DNA from: Flavobacterium sp.
GTDB taxonomy: Bacteria > Bacteroidota > Bacteroidia > Flavobacteriales > Flavobacteriaceae
NCBI GenBank assembly: GCA_030151255.1
Contig: JASLED010000019.1
Span: 26,442 to 90,441, forward strand
Length of the DNA: 64,000 nucleotides
Direction of reading: 5' to 3'
A program made the translations under genes and the position numbers. A model generated the notes under the pieces. The model was not told the origin of the DNA, did not search any database, and worked only from the letters and a program-made list of their open reading frames with translations. Shown piece after piece: positions 27,123-36,549 of the stretch (its first letter is position 1; each line of letters begins with the position of its first letter).

Positions 27123-29225
27123 CTATTTCAATAATTGATAAGCAATAAAACCTGCTAAATAAGCTAATCCTGTCATGAATACAACTTGATAGATGGTCCA
27201 TTTCCAAGATTTAGTTTCTCTGCGTGTAATAGCAACTGTTGAGGCACATTGCATTGCAAAAGCATAAAAGAACATTAGCGAAATACCGGTTGCCATAGTA
27301 AATACTTTTTCTCCTGTTTCTGGCCAAACCTCAGCTTCCATTCTAGATTTAATGGTTTCTTCTTCCTCTCCGCTAGATCCAACATTATAAATCGTAGCTA
27401 ACGTTCCTACAAAAACTTCTCTTGCTACAAACGATGTCATCACTGCAATTCCAATTTTCCAATCGTATCCTAAAGGCTTTAAAACAGGTTCTATCTTTTT
27501 ACCTACAATACCTATGTACGAATTTTCTAATTTGTAGCCTGCTACGTAATCTTCAAACTCTTCTTCTGACAGTTCAACTCCTTTGTATTTTTCTGTAATT
27601 ACTTCTTCTGCCACATCATATCTTGCACTTGGTCCGTGCGAGCCTAAAAACCATAAGATAATTGACAATACAAAAATAATTTTTCCTGCACCTACAACAA
27701 ATGATTTTGTTTTTTCGTACATCGTAGAAATAACACTTTTTGCAATTGGCATTCTATAATCGGGCATTTCGATAACAAAATAGGACTTATACGGAACTTT
27801 TATAATTTGTTTTAGTACCCACGCACTCAACAAAGCAAAAAGGAACCCGATAAAGTAAAACATTGTCATTGTTAACCCTTGCAGACTAATAAAACCTAGC
27901 AATTTTGTATCAGGAATAATAATAGATATTAAAATAATATATACTGGAATACGCGCCGAACAAGTAGTAAAGGGTGTAACCAAAATTGTAATTAATCGCT
28001 CTTTTGGATTTTCGATATTTCTTGCAGACATAATTGCAGGAATAGCACATGCGTTTCCAGAAATTAAAGGTACAACTGATTTTCCGCTCAATCCGAAAGG
28101 ACGCATTACACGATCCATTAAGAAAACCACTCTACTCATATAACCTGTTTCTTCTAAAATAGAAATAAACATAAATAAGATGGCTATTTGCGGAATAAAA
28201 GGCATAATACCTCCAATACCTGGCACAATACCATCGGCTATTAAATCTGTTAATTTACCAGGTGCCATTACTTGATGTACCCAACCAGACAATTCGCCAA
28301 ATTTATCGTCGATCCAGTCCATTGGATAACTTGACCATTCGAAAATTGCTTGGAATACCAACAGCATAATAGCAAAGAAAATAACATATCCCCAAACTTT
28401 ATCGGTTAACAAACGATCTACTCTACTGCGAATATCTTTTGCTTTTGATTTATCTTTTACATAAGAATCTTTTAGAACTTCTGTAATATATTGGTAACGT
28501 TTAATTGTTTTACGCTGTTGTAAACGTTTTATTTCTGATTCAGACAATGAAATTCCTTTTGCTTCGATATCTTTTTTAGAAATAGAACCTATTACAATAT
28601 CTTGTGTAAGAATCATCCACAGTCTGTAAACAGATAAACTAGGATAACTTAAAGCTAATTTGCTAAAAAAATCTTCGTCTACAACTGTTGTGTTTACACA
28701 AGATTCTGTAGAATATTGTGCGTAATCTAAAATTGCTTGTTTTAATTCATCAATACCTAAGTTCTTTTTAGCACTAACCAATACAATTTTGGTTTTTAGT
28801 TCTTCTTGAAGTTTTTCAATATTGATGCTAATTCCTTTTGTTTCCATTGTATCAGCCATATTAATGACTAATAAAGTTGGAATACCCAATTCTTTTACTT
28901 GAGTAAATAACAAAAGATTTCGTTTAATATTTTCGATATCAACTACAACAATTGCTAAGTCTGGATAATCATTATTGCTTGGTTCAAACAATAAATCCAT
29001 TACAATTTTTTCGTCTAAAGAACTTGCATTGATACTATATGTTCCTGGCAAATCAATAATTGTAGCTACATCTCCATTATCAAACTTTATGTTACCACTT
29101 TTTTTATCGACAGTAATACCTGGGTAATTTCCTATTTTGTGATTTAATCCTGTAAGCGCATTAAATACAGAAGTTTTTCCAACGTTTGGATTTCCAAGTA
29201 ATGCAACTTTAATATTATTTTTCAT
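27123..29225 (-). CDS. feoB: Ferrous iron transporter FeoB
   Basis: Inner-membrane Fe(II) transporter with an N-terminal GTPase. The 700 residues show G1 GNPNVGKTS at 11-19, G3 DLPGTYS at about 59, and NMAD (G4) near 121. A GDI-like helical region follows to about 270, then the membrane part with two gate regions. The conserved GNACAIPAIMSAR and TPFTTCSARIPVY blocks contain the Cys of the presumed ion path. It follows feoA by 27 bases and precedes the 46-residue Cys-rich gene. Confidence 0.98.
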   Translation of the reverse strand: MKNNIKVALLGNPNVGKTSVFNALTGLNHKIGNYPGITVDKKSGNIKFDNGDVATIIDLPGTYSINASSLDEKIVMDLLFEPSNNDYPDLAIVVVDIENIKRNLLLFTQVKELGIPTLLVINMADTMETKGISINIEKLQEELKTKIVLVSAKKNLGIDELKQAILDYAQYSTESCVNTTVVDEDFFSKLALSYPSLSVYRLWMILTQDIVIGSISKKDIEAKGISLSESEIKRLQQRKTIKRYQYITEVLKDSYVKDKSKAKDIRSRVDRLLTDKVWGYVIFFAIMLLVFQAIFEWSSYPMDWIDDKFGELSGWVHQVMAPGKLTDLIADGIVPGIGGIMPFIPQIAILFMFISILEETGYMSRVVFLMDRVMRPFGLSGKSVVPLISGNACAIPAIMSARNIENPKERLITILVTPFTTCSARIPVYIILISIIIPDTKLLGFISLQGLTMTMFYFIGFLFALLSAWVLKQIIKVPYKSYFVIEMPDYRMPIAKSVISTMYEKTKSFVVGAGKIIFVLSIILWFLGSHGPSARYDVAEEVITEKYKGVELSEEEFEDYVAGYKLENSYIGIVGKKIEPVLKPLGYDWKIGIAVMTSFVAREVFVGTLATIYNVGSSGEEEETIKSRMEAEVWPETGEKVFTMATGISLMFFYAFAMQCASTVAITRRETKSWKWTIYQVVFMTGLAYLAGFIAYQLLK

Positions 29226-29252
29226 TTAGATAATTTATCTTTTACTACTTTC

Positions 29253-29480
29253 TTACTTTATTTCGATCAAAATTTCTTTGGCAAGTTCTTTACGAATAGA
29301 CAAATGAGTATCGTTGATGCACAAATAAAGCGGATCACCAAAAGGTGCTACTTCCAATAGCTCAACATCATTTCCTGGCAAACAACCCATTTCTAATAGT
29401 TTCAATGGTACATTGTACATATCGAAATTAGCAATTACAGCTTTTTGATTTTTCTTAAGTAAGTCTAATGTTGTATTCAC
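29253..29480 (-). CDS. feoA: FeoA, small SH3-like partner of FeoB (GTG start)
   Basis: Cytoplasmic SH3-like protein needed for FeoB-dependent Fe(II) uptake. I place the start at the GTG at 29480, giving 75 residues (start VNTTLDLLKKNQ, read as Met). A TTG nine codons upstream at 29507 lies inside the -7 promoter box and would not be in the mRNA. The conserved core is PLKLLEMGCLPGNDVELLEVAPFGDPLYL. It is the first gene of feoA-feoB-small Cys protein. No FUR-type palindrome stood out by eye. Confidence 0.9.
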   Translation of the reverse strand: MNTTLDLLKKNQKAVIANFDMYNVPLKLLEMGCLPGNDVELLEVAPFGDPLYLCINDTHLSIRKELAKEILIEIK

Positions 29481-29504
29481 CTTATTTAGATTTAATTTAT
29501 ATTG

Positions 29505-29512
29505 CAAAAATA
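29505..29512 (-). promoter_or_regulatory. -7 promoter box of the feo operon
   Basis: TATTTTTG on the minus strand, followed by C, fits TAnnTTTG. It lies 25 bases upstream of the GTG chosen for feoA. The -33 element is weak. Confidence 0.55.
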
Positions 29513-29623
29513 AACATTTAAAAAAGATATGTCCTATTAATTCTTATTTATTCACCTAATTACAACAATACTATACTGTTAATTAAATTCAAAACTATTG
29601 AAATATGCAAAAATGACAACCAC

Positions 29624-29662
29624 AAAAAAACGCTTTCAACAAGAAGCTAAAAGCGTTTTTTT
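29624..29662 (-). terminator. Terminator after the SCO gene
   Basis: Stem aaaaacgcttt / aaagcgttttt with a 13-base loop and T-runs on both sides. It separates the SCO gene from the feo promoter. Confidence 0.75.
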
Positions 29663-29670
29663 ATTCAGTT

Positions 29671-30378
29671 TTATTTTTTTTCCTGTTCGTGTTGATAAAG
29701 CCACTGAATATCTTCCCACAGTTGCTCCATGTTTTTAGTTTCTGGATCTTTTGTGTTTAGATTTGTGCCATCATAAAAACCTCTAATTCGTCCTTTGCTA
29801 TCAACCAACACAAAATTCTCTGTATGCACCATATCATACAATTCTTCCGCAGAACCTGTTTTTACAGCTAAATAAGAATTTCTAGCTATAAAATAAATAT
29901 CGCGTTTATCGCCAGTTACCAAATTCCAAATCGAATCATCAACACCGCGTTTTAAAGCATATTCTTTCAATACTGGAACGCTATCAATATCTGGAGTTAC
30001 AGTATGTGACAATAATTTTACACCTTTTAAAGTTTTGATTTTATCTTGCAGCCACTCCATATTATCTCCCATTATTGGGCAAATTGTTGGACAAGTTGTA
30101 AAAAAGAAATCAGCAACATAAATATGTCCTTCATAATCTTTTTCGGTAATTGTATCTCCATTTTGATTGATGAAAACAAATGGTGCTATCTTATGTTCTT
30201 GCTTATTGGCTTTATGCTGAATTAAACTATCTACCATTTCTGGATTTACCATCGAAGGCGTGTAAACTGGTAAGCTTTTTCTGTACTTTAAAGCGTTGTA
30301 AAACATTGCCATAATACCGCAACACAAGATAAAAAAGCCTATGAAAAAATATCTATAACGTTTGAAAAATTGCAACAT
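29671..30378 (-). CDS. SCO1/SenC-family copper chaperone
   Basis: Membrane-anchored thioredoxin-fold protein used in assembly of the CuA centre of cytochrome oxidase or in redox control. The 235 residues begin with a membrane anchor (about 9-28), followed by a periplasmic domain. The copper-binding Cys are Cys96 and Cys100 in FTTCPTICP, and the matching His is in DMVHTENFVLVD near residue 190. It lies upstream of feoA on the same strand but has its own terminator, so it is probably not in the feo operon. Confidence 0.95.
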   Translation of the reverse strand: MLQFFKRYRYFFIGFFILCCGIMAMFYNALKYRKSLPVYTPSMVNPEMVDSLIQHKANKQEHKIAPFVFINQNGDTITEKDYEGHIYVADFFFTTCPTICPIMGDNMEWLQDKIKTLKGVKLLSHTVTPDIDSVPVLKEYALKRGVDDSIWNLVTGDKRDIYFIARNSYLAVKTGSAEELYDMVHTENFVLVDSKGRIRGFYDGTNLNTKDPETKNMEQLWEDIQWLYQHEQEKK

Positions 30379-30559
30379 GATAATTTTATTTCTTACAAAC
30401 TTACAAATAACAATCTACAAATAAGTTAAAGCTTATATAAAACCTAAGGCGAAACCCATGCAAAACATCAGTTATTTACTCAGGTTAGCTACATAAATTA
30501 CCACAAATTATTCTTTAATTTTTTAGCGCTTAAAAAACCATTTCTCTAAAGATATTTAT

Positions 30560-30567
30560 TATTTTTG
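30560..30567 (+). promoter_or_regulatory. -7 promoter box of the M13 peptidase gene
   Basis: TATTTTTG fits TAnnTTTG, 34 bases before the ATG. No convincing -33 element. The rest of the 223-base gap (30379-30601) holds nothing else that I recognise. Confidence 0.5.
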
Positions 30568-30601
30568 TTTGAATTGACAAATCGTAAATAACTAAAATCA
30601 A

Positions 30602-32668
30602 ATGAATAAAAGAGTATTATTGACTTCTGCAATTGCTCTATCTGCTTTGGTTGCTTGTAAAGATGGCAAAAAAGCAGAAGAAGTAGCAGATCAAGAAAAT
30701 CACGGAATCAACCTTGAGTATATGGACTTGAGTGTAAATCCTGGCGATGATTTTTTCCGTTATGTAAACGGAACATGGTATGACAACACCGAAATTCCGG
30801 CAGACAGAACGCGCTGGGGAAGTTTTGATGAACTAAGACAAAACACAGACAAAGATGCCTTGGCTATTTTAAAAGAAGCAGCAGCGGCAAAAACATTAGA
30901 CCCAAAATCAGATCAGGCAAAAGCAGTTGCTCTTTTCGAATCTTATTTGGACAATGCTACACGTAATAATTTAGGAATTGCTCCATTAAAACCATACATT
31001 GAACAAATCAACAACATCAAAACAGCAGCTGATGTTACAAAATTAATTAATGATTTGGCTGATGAAGGTGGTTTAGGATTTTACTCAAACTATGTTTATG
31101 CAGATGCTAAAAACTCAAACGAAAATACAATTTACTTAAGTCCAGGTTCATTAGGATTACCTGATCGTGATTATTATGTTTTAAAAGAAACTGATATGCA
31201 AGAAAAACGCGATCAATATGTAGCTCATGTAGCTCGTATGTTTGAACTTGCTGGTGAATCTAAAGAAGAAGCTACCGCTGATTCTAAACGCGTTTTGGCT
31301 ATTGAAACAAAACTGGCTGAACCAAGATTAACAAGAGTAGAGCGTAGAGATAACAAATTAACTTACAACCCAATGACAATTGCTGAGTTACAAAAACTTG
31401 CTCCTGTTGTTGATTGGAAAGCTTATTTTGATGCAACTGGTATAAAAAATATCGATAAAGTGATAGTTTCTCAACCAAACTATATGAAGGCTTTAAATGG
31501 TGTGCTTACAAATAAAAACATAGACGATATTAAAGCTTATTTAAAATGGACTTTAATTAACGGTTATGCATCAGTTTTATCAACAGATATGGAAACTGCA
31601 AACTGGGAATTCTATTCTAAAACTTTAGAAGGTGCAAAAGAGCAAAAACCTGCTGAAGAAAGAGCTTTAGCTGTTGTAAACAACAATATTGGCGAAGCGT
31701 TAGGACAATTATATGTTGCTAAAAAATTCCCAGCTGAAGCAAAAGCAAAAGCGCAAGAAATGATTAAAAACGTTTTAACAGCGTTTGGAGACAGAATCAA
31801 AGCGTTACCTTGGATGGCAGAAGAAACTAAAAAAGGTGCTTTAGAAAAATTAGCATCAACAACAATTAAAATTGGTTATCCTGACAAATGGGAAGATTAT
31901 TCAAAAATGGATATTAAATCTCCTGCAAACAAAGGAAACTATTTTGAAAACATGCTAAATGCAACAAAATGGTCAGTTGCACAAAATAGAGCTGATTATG
32001 GAAAACCAGTAGATAAATCTAGATGGGGAATGGCACCACAAACGGTAAATGCATATTTCAATCCAATGTATAATGAAATTGTATTCCCTGCTGCTATTTT
32101 ACAACCTCCTTTCTACGATTACAAAGCTGACGAAGCTGTAAACTACGGAGGAATAGGTGCTGTAATTGGACACGAAATTTCTCACAGTTTTGATGATTCA
32201 GGTGCTCAATTTGATAAAAATGGTAACTTGAACAACTGGTGGACAGATACTGACTTAGAGAAATTCACAGTGTTAGGAAACAAATTAGCAGATCAGTATA
32301 GTGCTTTAGAGCCACTGCCAGGAGTTTATGTTGATGGTAAATTTACTTTAGGTGAAAACATTGGTGATCTTGGTGGTGTAAACGCTGCTTATGACGGTTT
32401 AAAATTATTCTTGAAAGAAAAAGGTGATCCTGGATTAATTGATGGATATACACCTGAACAAAGATTTTTTATCTCTTGGGCTACTATTTGGAGAACAAAA
32501 GCTAGAGATGAGGCTATCAAAAATCAAGTAAAAACAGATCCACACGCTCCAGGTTATTATAGATCTTATGTTCCTTTACAAAACGTTGATGCATTCTATG
32601 AAGCATTTGATGTAAAAGAAACAAACAAGCTTTATATTAAACCAGAAAATCGTGTAAAAATCTGGTAA
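30602..32668 (+). CDS. M13-family zinc metallopeptidase lipoprotein (neprilysin/PepO-like)
   Basis: Neprilysin-type endopeptidase, predicted to be lipid-anchored in the envelope. The 688 residues start with a lipoprotein signal: hydrophobic run and LVAC with Cys19. The zinc site is complete: HEISH at 524-528 in IGHEISHSFDD, and the third ligand Glu585 in GENIGDLGGV. The N-terminal M13 domain begins at DLSVNPGDDFFRYVNGTW, and the C-terminal block ends in RPENRVKIW-like KPENRVKIW. It has its own promoter and is convergent with the S41 protease gene. Confidence 0.96.
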   Translation: MNKRVLLTSAIALSALVACKDGKKAEEVADQENHGINLEYMDLSVNPGDDFFRYVNGTWYDNTEIPADRTRWGSFDELRQNTDKDALAILKEAAAAKTLDPKSDQAKAVALFESYLDNATRNNLGIAPLKPYIEQINNIKTAADVTKLINDLADEGGLGFYSNYVYADAKNSNENTIYLSPGSLGLPDRDYYVLKETDMQEKRDQYVAHVARMFELAGESKEEATADSKRVLAIETKLAEPRLTRVERRDNKLTYNPMTIAELQKLAPVVDWKAYFDATGIKNIDKVIVSQPNYMKALNGVLTNKNIDDIKAYLKWTLINGYASVLSTDMETANWEFYSKTLEGAKEQKPAEERALAVVNNNIGEALGQLYVAKKFPAEAKAKAQEMIKNVLTAFGDRIKALPWMAEETKKGALEKLASTTIKIGYPDKWEDYSKMDIKSPANKGNYFENMLNATKWSVAQNRADYGKPVDKSRWGMAPQTVNAYFNPMYNEIVFPAAILQPPFYDYKADEAVNYGGIGAVIGHEISHSFDDSGAQFDKNGNLNNWWTDTDLEKFTVLGNKLADQYSALEPLPGVYVDGKFTLGENIGDLGGVNAAYDGLKLFLKEKGDPGLIDGYTPEQRFFISWATIWRTKARDEAIKNQVKTDPHAPGYYRSYVPLQNVDAFYEAFDVKETNKLYIKPENRVKIW

Positions 32669-32680
32669 TAACACAAAAAT

Positions 32681-32714
32681 AAAAAAGGGCATTTCAATTG
32701 AAATGCCCTTTTTT
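32681..32714. terminator. Bidirectional terminator between M13 and S41 peptidase genes
   Basis: Perfect palindrome with the same core as the terminator at 5965-5996 (gggcatttcaa / ttgaaatgccc) and one extra A/T on each side. It serves convergent genes ending at 32668 and 32717. Confidence 0.9.
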
Positions 32715-32716
32715 AT

Positions 32717-34303
32717 TTAGATCTTTCTCTTCTCTTTTTCTTCTATAGATAAAATCATCGGATCTGTATTTAATAGCCATTTATAATATGCTTCCTGACT
32801 TCCAAGCTGATGCAAATATTCGGCAATTAAAAAATGAACAACTAATTTTTGATGTTTATCTAAAGTAAAAAACAACTTATTGTTGGTCAAATATGTTTTA
32901 AAACTAGCAAACAATTGCTTATTTCCTTTTAAATATTCAATCAATTCAATGTCAGACATTTTTAAAAGTTTTGCACGTTGCTTGTCAATTTCCTGAAAAA
33001 CAAAATAACTTACCATTCCTGATTTCATCATCATTTCTACGGCTTCTTCACCATGTTTCACGCCAATTGGTACAAATATATCTGGCACAATACCACCTCC
33101 GCCATAAACAATGCGTCCATTTAGTGTTTTATATTGCAAGCTATCGGCAATCTTAATGCTATCGGCAGCATATAATTCGCCATTATTATATCGAGTTCTA
33201 AAATCGTTGTTATATTCATCTATCCCTCTTTTGTAACTTTTTTGAATAGATCTGCCTGATGGGGTATAATATCTAGCAGTTGTAAGTCGAATGGCCGATC
33301 CGTCTCCTAAATTCAACTCTCGCTGAACCAATCCTTTTCCAAACGTTCGGCGCCCAACAATTGTGCCTCTATCATTATCCTGAATAGCTCCTGCAATAAT
33401 TTCGCTTGCTGATGCGCTATTTTCATTTACCAATACAAAAATTGGTTGATCAGAATACAATCCAGAGCCTTTTACTTTCGTTATTTTTTCTTTTCCTCCT
33501 CTGTTAATTGTTTTTACAATAACCTGATTTGTTTGTAATAAATCATTCAGCATTTTTGTTGCCTGATCCATATATCCTCCGCTATTATCGCGAAGATCGA
33601 TAATCAATCCTGTTATTCCTTGTTGAATCAAGTTTTCTAAACCGCTTTTAAATTCATCATAAGTTGTATTAGAAAAACGATTGATTTTTAAATATCCTAA
33701 GTTATTATCTAGCTTTACAACAGCATCAACACTTTTTATAGCAATTGGCTCTCGCTTTAGTTTTACATTAAATGTTTTGTTGTTCATTTTGCGATAAACG
33801 ACTAAACTAACATCGGTGCCTTCTTCTCCTCTTAAAACAGTTAAAATTGTATCTGAAGATATTTTTTTACCAAACAACTTATGTCCGTTTGCTTCTAAAA
33901 TTCGATCGCCAGCTTTAATTCCTGCTCTAAATGACGGGCCATTATCTAATGGTTTGATAACTGCCAATGAATCTTTGTATAAATAATACTGAACGCCCAC
34001 TCCCACAAAACTCCCTTGCATTGATTCAGTTACTTCTTTCATTAAATCTTTGCCGATATAAACAGAATGTGGATCTAATTGCTCTAAAATGGTGGTTACT
34101 GTATTATCTACTATCGAATCTGTGTTAACCTGATCTACATATTCTTGTTCGATCAAATCTAACAATCGATATAACTTAAGTTTATTCTGATTAAGAAATA
34201 TTCCTGGTGTTGATTGTCTAGATGCAGACACAAAAAAACCTCCAAGTAAAACACCTAGAGAAAGTGAAATAGAAATAATAAGTGGCCAATAATATTTTTT
34301 CAT
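32717..34303 (-). CDS. S41-family C-terminal processing protease
   Basis: Envelope tail-specific protease (CtpA/Prc type). The 528 residues begin with one membrane anchor or uncleaved signal (about 5-25). A PDZ domain (about 85-170, with GVGVQYYLYKDSLAV and AGIKAGDRILEANG) and the S41 catalytic domain follow. The Ser nucleophile is in NENSASASEIIAGAIQD, and the Lys base in GRRTFGKGLVQ. The C-terminal 100 residues are family-variable. It follows the dCMP deaminase gene by seven bases, so the two are cotranscribed. Confidence 0.95.
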   Translation of the reverse strand: MKKYYWPLIISISLSLGVLLGGFFVSASRQSTPGIFLNQNKLKLYRLLDLIEQEYVDQVNTDSIVDNTVTTILEQLDPHSVYIGKDLMKEVTESMQGSFVGVGVQYYLYKDSLAVIKPLDNGPSFRAGIKAGDRILEANGHKLFGKKISSDTILTVLRGEEGTDVSLVVYRKMNNKTFNVKLKREPIAIKSVDAVVKLDNNLGYLKINRFSNTTYDEFKSGLENLIQQGITGLIIDLRDNSGGYMDQATKMLNDLLQTNQVIVKTINRGGKEKITKVKGSGLYSDQPIFVLVNENSASASEIIAGAIQDNDRGTIVGRRTFGKGLVQRELNLGDGSAIRLTTARYYTPSGRSIQKSYKRGIDEYNNDFRTRYNNGELYAADSIKIADSLQYKTLNGRIVYGGGGIVPDIFVPIGVKHGEEAVEMMMKSGMVSYFVFQEIDKQRAKLLKMSDIELIEYLKGNKQLFASFKTYLTNNKLFFTLDKHQKLVVHFLIAEYLHQLGSQEAYYKWLLNTDPMILSIEEKEKRKI

Positions 34304-34310
34304 TGTGCGC

Positions 34311-34739
34311 TTAATCTAAATTCGGAAGATACATAACTTCTACACCTGCTTTTTCTAGGAAACGGATTCCTTCTGTATCTTTATAATCTTCTAGATACAC
34401 TACGCGTTTTATTCCTGCTTGGTGTATCAATTTACTACAATCTCTACATGGAGACATTGTAATGTATAAAGTAGCTCCTTCACAACTTTGTGTAGAACTT
34501 GCAACCTTTAATATTGCATTTGCCTCTGCATGCAAAACATACCAATAAGTTTGGTCGTGTTCATCTTCACAACAATTTTCAAATCCGGTTGGTGTACCAT
34601 TGTATCCATCAGAAATTATCATTCTATCTTTCACAATAATAGCACCTACCTGTTTGCGTTTACAATACGATAATTTTGCCCATTCTCTTGCAATGCGCAA
34701 ATATGCTGTATCATACTTAGTTATCTTGTGATCTGACAT
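34311..34739 (-). CDS. dCMP deaminase (deoxycytidylate deaminase family)
   Basis: Zinc enzyme that makes dUMP from dCMP for thymidylate synthesis. The 142 residues have the cytidine-deaminase-type site: HAEANAILK (ligand His and catalytic Glu) and MSPCRDCSKLI (PCxxC). A second metal site is suggested by ENCCEDEHDQTYW, typical of dCMP deaminases. It is the first gene of a pair with the S41 protease, a common flavobacterial neighbourhood as far as I recall. Confidence 0.93.
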   Translation of the reverse strand: MSDHKITKYDTAYLRIAREWAKLSYCKRKQVGAIIVKDRMIISDGYNGTPTGFENCCEDEHDQTYWYVLHAEANAILKVASSTQSCEGATLYITMSPCRDCSKLIHQAGIKRVVYLEDYKDTEGIRFLEKAGVEVMYLPNLD

Positions 34740-34772
34740 AAATATACTATTTTACTTTCTATCAATATACTG

Positions 34773-34780
34773 CAAAAATA
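34773..34780 (-). promoter_or_regulatory. -7 promoter box of the dCMP deaminase-S41 pair
   Basis: TATTTTTG on the minus strand followed by C fits TAnnTTTG, 34 bases upstream of the ATG at 34739. The remainder of the gap up to 34974 is AT-rich and shows no further feature. Confidence 0.55.
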
Positions 34781-34974
34781 CATATAAGTTTTACTACTCA
34801 AGCTTCAAATTTTCAACTTGTGCTTCTCTTTACAGCTCATTTATTAGAATCAGTTAAATCTTTTCTTATAAATCATAAAGTTTAAATTTATTTTTCATTG
34901 TTCATTATTTTGTATTAATAATATTTGTAAATTAACGGATATGAAACAATTTGTTAAACCAAAATAATAGAATA

Positions 34975-35403
34975 ATGGCACATTTAGATTTATACGACAC
35001 TGGTTTTAAGGAAAGAAATAAAGGACATTTTGCTGCTATCGTACGCGTTGCACTAGCAAATGGTAATTTTAGTATTGAAGAAAAAGTATTTTTAGATGAG
35101 CTATCAAATCGGTTAGATATTTCTCAGGAAGATTATATAAAAATATTAGCACACCCTGAAAAATACCCTATTAATCCGCCTTACTTAGAAATTAATCGAA
35201 TTGAACGTTTGTATGACTTGGCACGAATGGTTTATGTAAATCATGTTTTAGGTCCAAAACAAAAAGATATTTTACGAAAATTTACCGTTGCATTAGGCTT
35301 TACAGGAGATATTGATCATATTGTAAACAAATCTTTATCGCTTCTAGTTTTAGAAGTTGATATAGATACTTTTATTGCAGAAATTAAAAAATTGAAAAAA
35401 TAA
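34975..35403 (+). CDS. TerB-like cytoplasmic protein
   Basis: All-helical protein of 142 residues related to the TerB tellurite-resistance fold. I use the ATG at 34975 (MAHLDLYDTGFKERN); an ATG 24 bases upstream is possible. The N-terminal half has the TerB-like pattern of VRVALANGNFSIEEKVFLDEL with acidic positions for metal binding. The rest, IERLYDLARMVYVNHVLG and RKFTVALGF, is also helical. It is a lone gene, with no ter operon nearby, so tellurite resistance should not be assumed; in Bacteroidetes such proteins are common and of unknown role. Confidence 0.8.
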   Translation: MAHLDLYDTGFKERNKGHFAAIVRVALANGNFSIEEKVFLDELSNRLDISQEDYIKILAHPEKYPINPPYLEINRIERLYDLARMVYVNHVLGPKQKDILRKFTVALGFTGDIDHIVNKSLSLLVLEVDIDTFIAEIKKLKK

Positions 35404-35437
35404 AAAAGCGGAGTGAACAAAATTCACTCCGCTTTTT
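35402..35437. terminator. Bidirectional terminator between TerB-like gene and fbp
   Basis: Perfect 15-bp stem containing gcggagtgaa / ttcactccgc with a 5-base loop and A/T runs. It serves convergent genes ending at 35403 and 35440. Confidence 0.9.
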
Positions 35438-35439
35438 AT

Positions 35440-36453
35440 TTATTCTTTATGTTGAGCCATAAATTCTTCGGCTTTTTCTACCATTTTTTTACTTCCACAG
35501 AAGAATGGAACACGTTGGTGTAACTCTGTAGGTTCAATATCCATAATTCTTATAAACCCATTAGAAGCTCTACCACCAGCCTGTTCTATAAGAAATGCAA
35601 TCGGATTACATTCGTACAATAATCTCAATTTTCCGTTTGGTGCTTTACTACTTGTTGGGTATAAATAGATTCCGCCTTTCAAAATATTTCTGTGAATATC
35701 AGAAACCAAACTACCAATGTATCTTGCAGAATATGGTCTGTTTTCTTCCTCTGCTTGGCAATATTTTAAATAATCTTTTACTCCTTGTGGAAAATGAATA
35801 TAATTTCCTTCATTTACAGAATAAATATTTCCTTCCTCTTTAATTTGCATATTTGGATGAGAAAGATAAAAAGTGCCAATTGCTGGATTTAACGTAAATC
35901 CATTCACACCTCTTCCTGTTGTATAAACCAACATAGTTGACGAACCGTAAACAATGTAGCCCGCTGCAACTTGGTTTTCTCCTTTTTGCAAGAAATCTTC
36001 CAATTGCACTGGAGTTCCTACAGGTGTAACTCTTCTGTAAATAGAAAAAATTGTTCCTACAGAAACGTTTACATCAATATTTGAAGATCCATCTAGCGGA
36101 TCAATCAACACTACATATTTGCTATCGTTTCCGCCTTTTTTTCCATGAATTGCAATAAATTCATCTTCTTCTTCAGAAGCAATTCCGCAAACAATTTCGC
36201 GATTTACAAGTGTGTTAATAAACACTTCATTCGCATAAACATCTAGTTTTTGTTGTTGTTCTCCTTGAATATTTTCAGCGCCAAATGCACCTACAATATC
36301 TACTAATCCAGCTTGATTCACTTGATGACTAACTACTTTAGCAGCTAATCTTAATGAATTAATTAATCTTGATAATTCTCCAGAAGAATATTTAAAATCT
36401 TCTTGTTTATCGATAATAAACTCTCCTAACGTTTGATGTCTTTTTGTTGTCAT
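35440..36453 (-). CDS. fbp: Class I fructose-1,6-bisphosphatase
   Basis: Gluconeogenic enzyme that removes the 1-phosphate of fructose 1,6-bisphosphate. The 337 residues show the metal-binding motifs ASEEEDEF and LIDPLDGSSNIDVNVSVGTIFSIY, and the C-terminal GGRASNG that binds substrate, preceded by LLYECNPIAFLIEQA. Length fits class I. It is a single gene, divergent from the GNAT gene. Confidence 0.98.
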   Translation of the reverse strand: MTTKRHQTLGEFIIDKQEDFKYSSGELSRLINSLRLAAKVVSHQVNQAGLVDIVGAFGAENIQGEQQQKLDVYANEVFINTLVNREIVCGIASEEEDEFIAIHGKKGGNDSKYVVLIDPLDGSSNIDVNVSVGTIFSIYRRVTPVGTPVQLEDFLQKGENQVAAGYIVYGSSTMLVYTTGRGVNGFTLNPAIGTFYLSHPNMQIKEEGNIYSVNEGNYIHFPQGVKDYLKYCQAEEENRPYSARYIGSLVSDIHRNILKGGIYLYPTSSKAPNGKLRLLYECNPIAFLIEQAGGRASNGFIRIMDIEPTELHQRVPFFCGSKKMVEKAEEFMAQHKE

Positions 36454-36487
36454 TAAAAATTGATTCTATAGTTGTGCTTTTGCTATG

Positions 36488-36516
36488 CAAATATCGTTAA
36501 TTTTGTTATTCCACAA
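36488..36516 (-). promoter_or_regulatory. Possible promoter of fbp
   Basis: On the minus strand TTG lies 18 bases before GATATTTG, a one-mismatch version of TAnnTTTG. It is 35 bases upstream of the fbp ATG. Confidence 0.4.
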
Positions 36517-36549
36517 CTAAGTTATTAATTATAAATACAACTTAATCTC

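Noticed and set aside
30379..30601. Possible riboswitch or small RNA ahead of the M13 peptidase gene
   Set aside because: A stretch around cctaaggcgaaaccc looked structured, but I found no consistent long stems or known riboswitch core.
34740..34974. A nine-codon frame starting at the ATG near 34941 before the TerB-like gene
   Set aside because: It is too short, AT-rich and without support; treated as leader sequence.
34975..35403. Tellurite resistance locus
   Set aside because: Only a lone TerB-like protein is present; no terA, terC, terD or terZ genes are adjacent.
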